DNA of 64,000 nt from positions 155,261-219,260 of the forward strand of contig CASDYG010000001.1 in assembly GCA_949285555.1 (NCBI GenBank). Reading direction: 5' to 3'. The first letter of the stretch is position 1, and the number at the start of each line of letters is the position of its first letter. Made by a program: the position numbers and the translations under genes. Under the pieces are notes generated by a model. That model was not told where the DNA came from, ran no database searches, and was given only the letters and a program-made list of their open reading frames with translations. Below, one piece after another: positions 1 through 8,996 of the stretch. This DNA is from an uncultured Eubacteriales bacterium (GTDB lineage Bacteria; Bacillota; Clostridia; Peptostreptococcales; Anaerovoracaceae).

Positions 1-3
1 ATA

Positions 4-1584
4 TTAGCCTCTATGTTTACTCATATCCTTATGAACTTCATTTAAGGTCTTATATAATGGTTTCATATGGTTAAATATCTTTCCATAAACTTTATTATAA
101 ATTTTATGATAGAAACGCGTCAGCTCTTTATTAGGATAGAAAATCCTTTCATCATGCACAATCGCTTCTACTGCTTCTTTATAATCTTTAAATCTACCTA
201 TGCTTACAAAGGCTACAATAGCTCCGCCGATTCCAGCAGCTTCATAATTTGATGTCCTTACAGTCGGAATCCCGTACATATCAGCAGTTATCTGACATAT
301 TTCATCACTTTGCGATCCACCACCACCTAGTGCAATAAATTTAAAGGGTTTGCCCAGCTTCTCCTTCATTACCTTAAGTCCATCCATAAGAGCATAGTTG
401 ATACCCTCTACTATAGCACGATAGATATGATGTCTTGTGTGAACATCTGAGAATCCAAAGATTCCCCCCCTGGCATTTGGCATAGTCATATTTGGTGTGA
501 AGTATGGCTGAAATATTAATCCTTCACAGCCTGGAGGAATCTGAGAAAGAGTCTCGTCTAAAATTTCTTCAACACTTATGCCTTTGGACTTTGCAATAAG
601 CTCTTCGTGCTTACCAAACTCCCTTTTAAACCACGATATTAGCCAGTATCCTCTGTATATCTCATATTCAGGATTATAGTATCCAGGCACCAAACTATCA
701 AAAGGAGGTATGAATCTTTGTATCTCCATATATTTTTTTGTAGTAAAGGAAAGCGTTGCCTGAGTACCCAGGCTTACTGCTGCTCTACTTTCATCTATAC
801 AGCCAAGGCCTAATAATTCACATGCCTTATCTGAACCGGTAGCAATAACAGGAAGTCCCTCTTTTATACCACTATCCTTACTCATTTTCTCGGTTATTTC
901 TCCCATAACCTCACCGGTTTCATACAGACTTGGAAGCTTATCCTTGCAAACCGGAAATACCGGATAAGTTAGTGCCCTGGATGATAGATATGTTCTTTTT
1001 TTATAATCAAACGGGAGCCTACCTACCATACTTGCCACTGCATCTACCATATTTCCAGTCATTTTAAATGTTAGATACCCACTTAAATACAAGCATTTAT
1101 AAGTTCTATCCCATATTTCAGGCTCATTTTCCATAATCCAATTACAGTGTGATTTCTTAAATTGAAGATCCATTTCCTTTTCCATGCCTACAGCTTTTAC
1201 TGCAATACGATTTACAGGATTGATCTTAGGAGCTCCTTTCGCCATTCGCTTATCAAGCCATAATATAGCTGGTCTTAAAGCTCTCCCCTTTCTATCGACA
1301 CACACTATAGTATCTCTGATGGTAGAAATAGAAATAGCACGTATATTTTGAAATACATCTGGTATGCGCTCTTTAAGAGCCATTGAGCATTCACATATTT
1401 TATAATAGTAAAAATCCGGATCCTGCTCAGCCCATTCTAATTCCTTTGAATAGTAAGGTTTTTCGTAGGATATCTTATGCTTACCTAACATATTTCCATT
1501 ATCATCTATAATCATACATCGTGCGCCTTGTGTACCTACATCAAATACAAGTACTACATCCTTATTATTTATATTTCTTTTCAT
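4..1584 (-). CDS. FGGY-family carbohydrate kinase
   Basis: Two-domain sugar kinase of the FGGY (xylulokinase/gluconokinase-like) family, expected to phosphorylate a sugar or polyol with ATP in the cytoplasm. The N-terminal phosphate-binding motif DVGTQG is near residue 17. An ATP-side motif GSDKACELLGLG is near residue 250 and an adenosine motif with GGGGSQSD near residue 420. Length (526 aa) is normal for the family. Two starts are possible (1593 or 1584); the ATG at 1584 has a weak GGA 8 nt upstream and is preferred. It is the last gene of the Re-citrate synthase operon, 17 nt after isocitrate dehydrogenase, with no obvious pathway link to it. It is not a clear glycerol kinase. The substrate cannot be told from sequence. 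Confidence 0.88.
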   Translation of the reverse strand: MKRNINNKDVVLVFDVGTQGARCMIIDDNGNMLGKHKISYEKPYYSKELEWAEQDPDFYYYKICECSMALKERIPDVFQNIRAISISTIRDTIVCVDRKGRALRPAILWLDKRMAKGAPKINPVNRIAVKAVGMEKEMDLQFKKSHCNWIMENEPEIWDRTYKCLYLSGYLTFKMTGNMVDAVASMVGRLPFDYKKRTYLSSRALTYPVFPVCKDKLPSLYETGEVMGEITEKMSKDSGIKEGLPVIATGSDKACELLGLGCIDESRAAVSLGTQATLSFTTKKYMEIQRFIPPFDSLVPGYYNPEYEIYRGYWLISWFKREFGKHEELIAKSKGISVEEILDETLSQIPPGCEGLIFQPYFTPNMTMPNARGGIFGFSDVHTRHHIYRAIVEGINYALMDGLKVMKEKLGKPFKFIALGGGGSQSDEICQITADMYGIPTVRTSNYEAAGIGGAIVAFVSIGRFKDYKEAVEAIVHDERIFYPNKELTRFYHKIYNKVYGKIFNHMKPLYKTLNEVHKDMSKHRG

Positions 1585-1601
1585 AACACGCATCCAATAT
1601 T

Positions 1602-2714
1602 TTATTTTAGTAGTTTTATAATTTCCTTGCTGTATTCCTCAGCAGCAACATCATTATATGCGTCTAATTTTTTAATATATAGTTCAAGGGCTTGCTCAAG
1701 TCTGCGAGCATGCTCTATAAGTCCCATATAATTTAATAGCATTATGGCTGCTCTGAGTATGCTAGTTGGATTGGCATATTTCTCCCTGCCCGCCTTTACC
1801 AGATCTAAGGCACTACCATGAATAGCTTCAAACATCGCATATTTTTTACCTACATTACCGCTTCCAGCAGTTCCCACTCCTCCTTGTAGCTGAGCCGCTA
1901 AATCCGTGATTATATCACCATAGAGATTCGGCAATAAAAACACTTCATATGAAGCTGCCTTTTTCGGATTGATTAAATTAGCTGCAAGGATATCCACATA
2001 TTCTTCATCAACGACAATATCTTTATATCTTTCAGAAGTTTCCCATGCAATTTGTGAAAATAGACCATCGGTCGCCTTCAAAATATTTGCTTTCGTAACT
2101 ATAGTTACTCTTTTTTTTCCATTTTTTCTGGCAAAATCAAAAGCTGCCTCTGCTATTCTTCTAGTTCCTTCTACCGTTGTAACTTTAAAGTCAATAGCCA
2201 TATCATCCAGCTTAATTCCCTTACTTCCTAAGGCATACTCACCTTCTGTATTTTCCCTAAAAAATGTCCAGTCAATATTTTTTTCGGGAATGGAAATAGG
2301 TCTTATATTGGAAAAAAGATCAAGCTCCTGTCTAAGTGTTACATTAGCACTTTTCATACTTCCGCCTTTAGGTGTAGTTGTAGGGCCTTTCAGAATATAC
2401 TGAGATTCCCTCAATTTTTGCAGGATTCCTTCAGGAACTGACTGTCCAGTTTTCTCTCTTTCTTCAAGAGTTAGACCATCTATTTTATCTAATACTATAT
2501 CACCATTTTTAATTTCATCAGCTAACAAAAAACTTAGTACATCATATGCTACAGATATGATTACAGGGCCTATTCCATCTCCTGCGACAACAGCTATTTT
2601 TTTAATATGTTTATTTTCTAAGGTATTCTTGCTATCCACTTTTATTTTAGCTACACGCTTTTGTTGCTCTATGATAAGATTATCAAAGTATTCTAAAACA
2701 TTAGCTTTTGCCAC
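1602..2714 (-). CDS. icd: Isocitrate dehydrogenase (NAD-type, IDH/IPMDH family)
   Basis: Oxidative decarboxylation of isocitrate to 2-oxoglutarate. The substrate loop near residue 121 reads SMKSANVTLRQELDL; its Ser and Asn are the pair that separates isocitrate from isopropylmalate enzymes. After HGSA (about residue 298) the residues are LDL rather than the PKY of NADP enzymes, which points to NAD. Length 370 aa is usual. The start is GTG, with AAAGGAG 4 nt upstream. It lies 27 nt downstream of aconitase in the same operon as Re-citrate synthase, so the substrate assignment is supported by both motif and context. A 3-isopropylmalate dehydrogenase role is unlikely because no leu genes are nearby. 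Confidence 0.9.
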   Translation of the reverse strand: MAKANVLEYFDNLIIEQQKRVAKIKVDSKNTLENKHIKKIAVVAGDGIGPVIISVAYDVLSFLLADEIKNGDIVLDKIDGLTLEEREKTGQSVPEGILQKLRESQYILKGPTTTPKGGSMKSANVTLRQELDLFSNIRPISIPEKNIDWTFFRENTEGEYALGSKGIKLDDMAIDFKVTTVEGTRRIAEAAFDFARKNGKKRVTIVTKANILKATDGLFSQIAWETSERYKDIVVDEEYVDILAANLINPKKAASYEVFLLPNLYGDIITDLAAQLQGGVGTAGSGNVGKKYAMFEAIHGSALDLVKAGREKYANPTSILRAAIMLLNYMGLIEHARRLEQALELYIKKLDAYNDVAAEEYSKEIIKLLK

Positions 2715-2741
2715 TGCTACTCCTTTCTGTTCATATCTTGT

Positions 2742-4670
2742 CTAATGATTCCCTATATAATTTAACAATCCACCAGCCTTTAGAATATCCCACTGCCTGT
2801 CGGTAAACTCATAAATCACCGGAATATGTTCACCATCAATTTTGACAATAATATTTCTCTCTGTTATTTCTATCTCCACAACACTATCATTTCTTACTTT
2901 TTCATAGTCCAAAGGATTTTCAAAACATAATGGAAGAATGCCAAAATTAATTAAATTGGCCTTATGAATCCTTGCAAAACTTTTTGTTATTACAGCTCTG
3001 ACCCCTAAATACATTGGTACTAGCGCAGCGTGCTCACGAGAAGATCCTTGACCGTAATTATCCCCTCCAATGATACAGGAGTTTCCCATTTCCTTTGCAC
3101 GCTTTGAAAAGGCATCATCTACTACCTGAAAGCAAAATTCTGATAGCTTAGGTATATTTGATCTAAATGGCAATATTTTACCACCAGCAGGCATAATATG
3201 ATCTGTAGTAATATTATCCTCTACTTTTAAGCTTACTTCTAATCGTAGCTTTTTACCAAGTTTTTCTGCTGTTGGAAGGCCTTTAATGTTAGGCCCCCTA
3301 AGTAACTCAATGCTTTTTCTTTTCTCTTCCGAATGGGGGGCTATGATAAATGCATCGTTTATCGTGAAATTTTCAGGTATAGCTCTACCAGCCCTTTCTA
3401 AATCATCTGAATACTTTTTTGGATTTGTTAGAACACCATTTATTGCAGAAGCAGCAGCAACTTCAGGAGATACCAGATACACCTTTGCATCTCTTGTACC
3501 ACTTCGCCCATAAAAATTACGATTAAAGGTTCTAAGGCTTACACCTCCTGAATTAGGCGACATTCCCATGCCTATACATGGCCCGCATGCACACTCTAAA
3601 ATTCTGCTTCCACTATTTAAGAGCTTAGATAATGTGCCATTTTGAGAAATCATTGTAAGTACTTGCTTGGAACCTGGTGAAATTGTCAGAGATACACCTG
3701 GACTTGCAACTCTTCCATCTAATATACTTGCAGCTCTTTCAAGATCAATTATGGACGAATTGGTGCACGAACCGATACAGACTTGATCTACTTTAATCTC
3801 ACCTATTTCATCAACAGATTTTACATTATCAGGACTATGAGGGCATGCTACCATTGGCTCAATTTCCGATAGATTTATCTTTATAATTCTGTCATAGGTG
3901 GCATTGTCATCAGCAGCAATAGATATATAGTCTTTTTCTCTGCCCTGAGCCTTAAGGAATTCCCGTGTTCTATCATCTGAAGGAAAGATTGAGCTGGTAG
4001 CTCCAAGCTCCGTTCCCATATTAGTAATCGTAGCACGTTCAGGTACAGATAAGGTTTTAATTCCTTCTCCACCCCATTCAATAATATATCCTACACCACC
4101 TTTCACACCAAGTATCTGAAGTAACTTCAGACTTACATCTTTTGCACTGGCATGAGCAGGAAGTACACCTGTTAGCTCCACCTTAATGATTTTTGGCATC
4201 GTAATATAGTAAGGCATTCCTGCCATAGCTGCTGCTACGTCAAGTCCTCCCGCACCAAAAGCAAGCATTCCAAGCCCACCTGCTGTAGGGGTATGACTAT
4301 CGGAGCCTACTAATGTTTTTCCAGGCACTCCAAAACGTTCTAGGTGTACCTGATGACAAATACCATTTCCTGGCCTCGAATAATATAAACCATATTTCTC
4401 AGCGGCGCTTTGAATAAAAAGATGATCATCAGCATTTTCAAAGCCATTTTGCAACGTATTATGGTCCACATATGCCACAGATAGCTCCGTTTTCACACTT
4501 GGAATATTCATTGCTTCAAATTCGAGGTACGCCATTGTTCCTGTGGCATCCTGAGTAAGGGTTTGATCTATGCGTATACCTATCTCTTTTTCATTTTCTA
4601 ACACTCCGTCAGTAAGATGAGTAGAAAGTATTTTTTCACATAGTGTAAGAGGCTTTTTATTATTAAGCAT
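2742..4670 (-). CDS. acnA: Aconitate hydratase
   Basis: Converts citrate to isocitrate through cis-aconitate using a 4Fe-4S cluster. The three cluster cysteines are visible: one in IGSCTNSS near residue 302 and two in CACGPCIGMG near residue 360. The C-terminal swivel domain (about 490-642) carries GGDNYGQGSSREHAA. At 642 aa it is the short type found in clostridia rather than the 850-900 aa AcnA/AcnB. The start ATG has GGAG 6 nt upstream. It sits 3 nt after the GntR gene and before isocitrate dehydrogenase. 3-Isopropylmalate dehydratase is normally two subunits, and homoaconitase is improbable in this context. Confidence 0.93.
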   Translation of the reverse strand: MLNNKKPLTLCEKILSTHLTDGVLENEKEIGIRIDQTLTQDATGTMAYLEFEAMNIPSVKTELSVAYVDHNTLQNGFENADDHLFIQSAAEKYGLYYSRPGNGICHQVHLERFGVPGKTLVGSDSHTPTAGGLGMLAFGAGGLDVAAAMAGMPYYITMPKIIKVELTGVLPAHASAKDVSLKLLQILGVKGGVGYIIEWGGEGIKTLSVPERATITNMGTELGATSSIFPSDDRTREFLKAQGREKDYISIAADDNATYDRIIKINLSEIEPMVACPHSPDNVKSVDEIGEIKVDQVCIGSCTNSSIIDLERAASILDGRVASPGVSLTISPGSKQVLTMISQNGTLSKLLNSGSRILECACGPCIGMGMSPNSGGVSLRTFNRNFYGRSGTRDAKVYLVSPEVAAASAINGVLTNPKKYSDDLERAGRAIPENFTINDAFIIAPHSEEKRKSIELLRGPNIKGLPTAEKLGKKLRLEVSLKVEDNITTDHIMPAGGKILPFRSNIPKLSEFCFQVVDDAFSKRAKEMGNSCIIGGDNYGQGSSREHAALVPMYLGVRAVITKSFARIHKANLINFGILPLCFENPLDYEKVRNDSVVEIEITERNIIVKIDGEHIPVIYEFTDRQWDILKAGGLLNYIGNH

Positions 4671-4673
4671 ATA

Positions 4674-5321
4674 TTACTCCTTAAATATTTTCTTCATATT
4701 ATTGTACGCATTTTCAGAGTGCTCTATTATTAATGATTTTACCTTTGCGCTATCGCCCTCCTCCATTGCTGCAATTAACTGCCTATGTTCTTCTACTGAT
4801 TCTTCCATTCTGGTTTCAACTTTTAATGAAGCCAATCTGAATTTCATTAACTTCTTATGAGTAGGCCCAAGGACTGTAGCTAAGACCGGTCTGTCTGAAA
4901 TTGAGTACATCAGATTATGAAAATCCGTATCAAGGCTAATCACCCTCTCTTCATTACCTTTTTTTGCAAAAAATTCCTGCTCATCAATGAGATTTTTTAG
5001 TTCCTTTAAAATTTCAGGAGTCATATTTTTCATGAGTCCGTCCGCAACATATGGCTCAAGTGTCATCTTTATAAGTAACAGATCCTCTAAATCAGTATTA
5101 GATACGCCTAAAACTTCAATACCTCTGGTAGTTTCACGAATAAGCTTTTCCTGCAAAAGTCTCTTCATTGCTTCTCTGATTGGAGTTCTGCTAACTCCTA
5201 AACTTTCTGCCAGCTTACTTTCACTGAAAATTTCTCCTTTTGCATAGGTACCCTTTAAAATATCATGTTCCAGTGTTTCATACACTTTTTGTGCCAGGGA
5301 AACTGGCTTATATTCTATCAT
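4674..5321 (-). CDS. GntR-family transcriptional regulator (FCD/FadR type)
   Basis: An N-terminal winged helix-turn-helix (about residues 1-70, with SKLAESLGVSRTPIREAMKRL) is followed by an all-helical FCD ligand-binding domain containing metal-binding-like acidic and His residues (DTDFHNLMYS). The ATG at 5321 is preferred over the ATG at 5333 because GAGGTG lies 6 nt before it. The gene is inside the citrate/2-oxoglutarate operon, between Re-citrate synthase (stop 22 nt upstream) and aconitase (3 nt downstream), so it probably controls this operon, perhaps autogenously through the inverted repeat over the -10 box at 6749-6760. FCD regulators often sense organic acids; citrate or 2-oxoglutarate would be a reasonable effector, but this is inference. 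Confidence 0.92.
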   Translation of the reverse strand: MIEYKPVSLAQKVYETLEHDILKGTYAKGEIFSESKLAESLGVSRTPIREAMKRLLQEKLIRETTRGIEVLGVSNTDLEDLLLIKMTLEPYVADGLMKNMTPEILKELKNLIDEQEFFAKKGNEERVISLDTDFHNLMYSISDRPVLATVLGPTHKKLMKFRLASLKVETRMEESVEEHRQLIAAMEEGDSAKVKSLIIEHSENAYNNMKKIFKE

Positions 5322-5343
5322 TTTACACCTCATTATCCGTTAT

Positions 5344-6711
5344 TTATTTTTCAACTTGCAATAGCCTATGATATTCCTGCATAACCTCCGGCGTGGAAAG
5401 ATTTGTACATCTTCCGTCAGAATACATTTTATCAATCCAATTCTTTAATTCAATTATTATTTCATCATTTTTAGTATATGCCTCATCTTCAGTTAAGTCC
5501 AACTTTTCATTAAGCCAGTAAGCAATACCAGCAAGACCTGAGGCTTTTCCCAAATTAACTCTCGGCTTCTTATTTAAAATTGCCTTGGTATCAAATATGT
5601 TATAAATTTCTTCATCCTTTAATAATCCATCTGCATGTATACCTGCTTTGGTTATATTAAAGTCGCGTCCGACAAATGGTGTCATTGGTGGGATTTCATA
5701 GCCTAATTCCTTTTCATAGTATTCAGCAAGCTCAGTTACAACCCACGGATTCATTCCATCAAGTGCTCCCCTTAATGAAGCATATTCAAACACCATTGCC
5801 TCCAAAGGAACATTTCCCGTTCTTTCTCCTATGCCTAAAATTGAGCAGTTAACAGAGCTAGCCCCATATAGCCACGCTGCAGAGGCATTAACTACCGCCT
5901 TATAAAAATCATTGTGTCCATGCCACTCAAGGCTACTGCTAGGTACACCCGAATAATGTTTTAGTCCATAAATTATGCCAGGGATACTACGAGGAAGTGC
6001 AACACCAGGAAAAGGTACACCATAGCCCATTGTATCGCATGCTCTAATCTTTATAGGTACATTAGCTTCTACAGAAAGTTCATTTATTGCGTTTACAAAT
6101 GGAACTACAAATCCATAAAAATCTGCCCTAGTAATATCTTCAAGATGACATCTTGGTATGACCCCTATGTCCAGTGCATCCTTTATAGTACCCAAATAGT
6201 AGTCCATAACCTGTGCCCTACTCATATTCATTTTCTTAAATATATGATAATCACTACAGCTTACTAATATTCCAGTTTCCTTAATACCTATCTTTTTAAC
6301 AAGATTGAAATCTTCCTTATTAGCTCTGATCCATGTAGTGATTTCTGGAAAAGGCAGGTCCTCTGCCATACACTTTTCAATTGCCTCCCTGTCCTTTTTT
6401 GTGTAGACAAAAAATTCAGACTGCTTAATGATCCCAAATGGACCTCCCAGCTTGCTAAGGAGCTTATAGATATGTACTATCTGCTCTACAGTATATGGCG
6501 TTCTGGCTTGTTGGCCATCTCTAAAAGTTGTATCAGTTATCCAAATATCCTTTGGCATGTCCATAGGTACCCTTCTGTGATTGAAGGCTATCTTTGGTAC
6601 TTCATCATAGCTAAACATATCCCTGTAAAGGTTAGGTTCTTTTACATCTTGCAGGGAGTATTTATAGCTTCTTTGTTCTAAAAGATTGCTTTTCTTTGAC
6701 GCCTCAAGCAT
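5344..6711 (-). CDS. Re-citrate synthase (homocitrate/isopropylmalate synthase superfamily)
   Basis: A DRE-TIM metallolyase that condenses an acyl-CoA with a 2-oxoacid. The signature TTFRDGQQARTPYTVEQ is near residue 60, metal-binding histidines occur in EWHGHNDF, and NCSILGIGERTGN follows. Sequence and length (455 aa) resemble the Clostridium kluyveri Re-citrate synthase more than LeuA. The operon aconitase-isocitrate dehydrogenase immediately downstream is the arrangement known for that enzyme, and no si-citrate synthase is seen here. Predicted product: citrate from acetyl-CoA and oxaloacetate with Re stereochemistry. The ATG has AGGAGG 6 nt upstream, and a strong promoter lies at 6755-6783. 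Homocitrate synthase is the main alternative. Confidence 0.87.
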   Translation of the reverse strand: MLEASKKSNLLEQRSYKYSLQDVKEPNLYRDMFSYDEVPKIAFNHRRVPMDMPKDIWITDTTFRDGQQARTPYTVEQIVHIYKLLSKLGGPFGIIKQSEFFVYTKKDREAIEKCMAEDLPFPEITTWIRANKEDFNLVKKIGIKETGILVSCSDYHIFKKMNMSRAQVMDYYLGTIKDALDIGVIPRCHLEDITRADFYGFVVPFVNAINELSVEANVPIKIRACDTMGYGVPFPGVALPRSIPGIIYGLKHYSGVPSSSLEWHGHNDFYKAVVNASAAWLYGASSVNCSILGIGERTGNVPLEAMVFEYASLRGALDGMNPWVVTELAEYYEKELGYEIPPMTPFVGRDFNITKAGIHADGLLKDEEIYNIFDTKAILNKKPRVNLGKASGLAGIAYWLNEKLDLTEDEAYTKNDEIIIELKNWIDKMYSDGRCTNLSTPEVMQEYHRLLQVEK

Positions 6712-6748
6712 AGTACACCTCCTATTTATCAGTTTTACAAAGTTCTAT

Positions 6749-6783
6749 TATACCAGTATACAGGAAAACAGTGGCTAAGTCAA
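6749..6783 (-). promoter_or_regulatory. Promoter of the Re-citrate synthase operon with candidate GntR operator
   Basis: On the minus strand TTGACT (6778-6783) is separated by 17 nt from TATACT (6755-6760), a near-ideal sigma-A promoter 44 nt upstream of the start codon. The -10 box lies in an inverted repeat, TATAC-TG-GTATA (6749-6760). This is the kind of short palindrome that FCD-type GntR proteins bind, and such a gene lies inside this operon. The promoter is read directly; the operator role is inference. Confidence 0.75.
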
Positions 6784-6825
6784 AATAAGTACTAAATATT
6801 TGCTTTTTAATATTATATATTTTTA

Positions 6826-6856
6826 ATAAAAAAGGAGGCATCTATTGATGACTCCT
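6826..6856 (-). terminator. Intrinsic terminator of the aro/rmuC/pdp gene run
   Basis: On the minus strand a 10-bp stem with one mismatch (AGGAGTCATC/GATGCCTCCT, loop AATA) is followed by a run of Ts. It lies 66 nt after the pyrimidine-nucleoside phosphorylase stop and before the Re-citrate synthase promoter, separating the two operons. Confidence 0.85.
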
Positions 6857-6921
6857 CTTCATTTCATATCTAAGTATTACATTTAATCAAGTTTAAAGTA
6901 CTGTAATGTCAGAAACAAGAA

Positions 6922-8226
6922 CTATAGACCTATGATCTCTTTTATAAGTTTTGGTATTTCTACTTTCTCATCAGAAATTTCAAATGCATCCTCAACCTGC
7001 TTTGCAGCTACCTCTATTTTCGATTTATCACCATAAATTGTTGCTAATAAATCTCCTTTTTTCACTGAATCACCCAGCTTTTTAGCAAGTTTTATACCTG
7101 CAGAAAGATCAAGAGCATCCTCCTTCTTCTCTCTTCCTGCACCGGTGCTCTGAGAAGCTAAACCTATACACTTGCAATGAATCTGGCTTATATATCCATC
7201 ATTTTTTGCAGTGACCTCAATACTAGCCTGTGGCTCAGGGAATAAACTATAATCATCTACTACATCAGGATTTCCTCCTTGAGCAGCTATAAATTCCTTA
7301 ACCTTTGCTAACGCCTTGCCTGATGTAATAGCTTCTGTTGCCATCATCCTGCCTTCTTCGACGGAGTCTACCATTTCACCCAGCTTAAGCATAATAGCAC
7401 TAAGACTGATAGCAAGCTCAGTAATATCTTTAGGCCCCTTGCCTTTAAGTACATCTATAGCTTCTATAATCTCAAGACTGTTACCAACATTATATCCAAG
7501 CGGTTGATTCATATCCGTAATCACTGCAACAGTATGCTTTCCTGCAGCTTCACCAATCTTACACATCATGGTTCCTAATGCTTTAGCACGCTCTTCATCC
7601 TCCATGAAGGCCCCATCACCACATTTTACATCCAGTACAATCTTGTCACTACCTGCGGCAAGCTTCTTACTCATAATGCTTCCAGATATTAAACTGAAAT
7701 TATCAACAGTAGCAGTTACATCACGTAGCGCATAGAGAATTTTATCTGCTGGAGCTATGTGCCCAGTTTGACCTATAACTGAAATACCAATTTCGTTAAC
7801 CTGATTTATAAATTCCTCTTTTTCAAGGCTGGTTCTAAAGCCTGGTATGGATTCCATTTTATCTACAGTGCCACCAGTAAAACCAAGACCACGACCACTC
7901 ATTTTTGCCACTGGTACTTTGCATGCTGCTACAATTGGAGCAATAATGAATGTTGTTTTGTCGCCAACTCCACCTGTAGAATGCTTATCTACCTTTATAC
8001 CTTTAATTGGTGATAGATCGATAACATCTCCTGAATCACGCATTGACATGGTCAGATTAGATGTTTCCTCCTCATTCATTCCTCTGATATAAATTGCCAT
8101 AAGAAGAGCAGAGGCTTGATAATCGGCAATTGAGCCACTAACAATACCATCTATGAAAAATTGAATTTCTTCTTTTGTAAGTACACCGCCATCTCTTTTT
8201 TTCATGATAATTTCACTTATTTTCAT
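6922..8226 (-). CDS. pdp: Pyrimidine-nucleoside phosphorylase
   Basis: Phosphorolysis of thymidine/uridine-type nucleosides to base and (deoxy)ribose-1-phosphate. The phosphate-binding signature KHSTGGVGDKTT is near residue 82, followed by MSGRGLGFTGGTVDKMES. The C-terminal alpha/beta domain (about 345-434) is complete. Length 434 aa matches the family (DeoA/Pdp, not the longer archaeal AMP phosphorylase). The enzyme acts upstream of deoxyribose-phosphate aldolase, which is at 59597 rather than here. It ends the gene run that begins with the aro genes and is 11 nt after the phosphoesterase. Confidence 0.93.
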   Translation of the reverse strand: MKISEIIMKKRDGGVLTKEEIQFFIDGIVSGSIADYQASALLMAIYIRGMNEEETSNLTMSMRDSGDVIDLSPIKGIKVDKHSTGGVGDKTTFIIAPIVAACKVPVAKMSGRGLGFTGGTVDKMESIPGFRTSLEKEEFINQVNEIGISVIGQTGHIAPADKILYALRDVTATVDNFSLISGSIMSKKLAAGSDKIVLDVKCGDGAFMEDEERAKALGTMMCKIGEAAGKHTVAVITDMNQPLGYNVGNSLEIIEAIDVLKGKGPKDITELAISLSAIMLKLGEMVDSVEEGRMMATEAITSGKALAKVKEFIAAQGGNPDVVDDYSLFPEPQASIEVTAKNDGYISQIHCKCIGLASQSTGAGREKKEDALDLSAGIKLAKKLGDSVKKGDLLATIYGDKSKIEVAAKQVEDAFEISDEKVEIPKLIKEIIGL

Positions 8227-8237
8227 ACATAACCTCT

Positions 8238-8975
8238 TTAAAATAATTTTTGTGGTTTACAAGCTATATAATCACACGATAAAAGCCTGTAGTTTACCTT
8301 ATTTAAACTTCCTTGAAATCCTTTTGGATATACATCCTCTCCATGCAAATGTCCATAGACGCACAAATCAACATTGTGTTCACTAAGTAAATCAGTAAAC
8401 CGGGAAGCTTGATGCTTATCATTTGTCGGTGGGTAATGTATACCGTACACCTTTTTTGCATTGGCAATAGCTTCATTGCCTCTTTCTAATTCTTTTCTAT
8501 AAAGCTCTTCCATTGCCATAAGTGACATTTCAAGCCTTAAAACTTCTCTGTCAAATATCTTTCTATCATGAGTATCAAATCCCGTAGTGCCAGGACAAAT
8601 CCATCCACGGCTTCCTCCTATGAGGATATTCTCCTCCCTGAGATAATAAGCCGTATTTTGCAGAAAAACAATATCTTCAAACAAAGTATTTAGCCTGGAT
8701 ACTCCCTGCCACCATAAATCATGATTACCTTTAATTATCAGCTTTTTTCCGGGCAAACTGTGAATGAATTCCAAATCTGCCATCGCCTCTTTTAGCCTAA
8801 GTCCCCATGAAATATCACCGAGCAAAAACACAGTATCTCTCTCGCCGATATTTTCTTTCCAATGTTTTTCTAAAGTCAGATGATGATTTTTCCATATCTG
8901 GCCGAAAATATCCATTGGTTTTTCTACAGATGGATCCAAAGAAAGATGTAAGTCTCCTATCGCATATAAACTCAT
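8238..8975 (-). CDS. Metallophosphoesterase (calcineurin-like)
   Basis: Predicted cytoplasmic phosphoesterase with a two-metal site. Motifs in order: IGDLHLS (D-x-H, residues 6-12), GDISWG near residue 53, GNHDLWW (GNHD) near residue 83, IHYPP near 175 and YGHLHG (GHxH) near 208. These are the complete calcineurin-like ligand set. Length 245 aa. It is close to the bacterial YkuE/serine-threonine phosphatase-like group, but the substrate is unknown. It lies between rmuC and pdp in one transcription unit with short gaps. Confidence 0.88.
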   Translation of the reverse strand: MSLYAIGDLHLSLDPSVEKPMDIFGQIWKNHHLTLEKHWKENIGERDTVFLLGDISWGLRLKEAMADLEFIHSLPGKKLIIKGNHDLWWQGVSRLNTLFEDIVFLQNTAYYLREENILIGGSRGWICPGTTGFDTHDRKIFDREVLRLEMSLMAMEELYRKELERGNEAIANAKKVYGIHYPPTNDKHQASRFTDLLSEHNVDLCVYGHLHGEDVYPKGFQGSLNKVNYRLLSCDYIACKPQKLF

Positions 8976-8996
8976 CGTCGTTTCCTTTCAGACTGA

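Noticed and set aside
4-1584. Glycerol kinase paired with GlpP
   Set aside because: The phosphate-1 motif is DVGTQG rather than the DQGTTSSR of GlpK, and the gene is in a different operon far from glpP.
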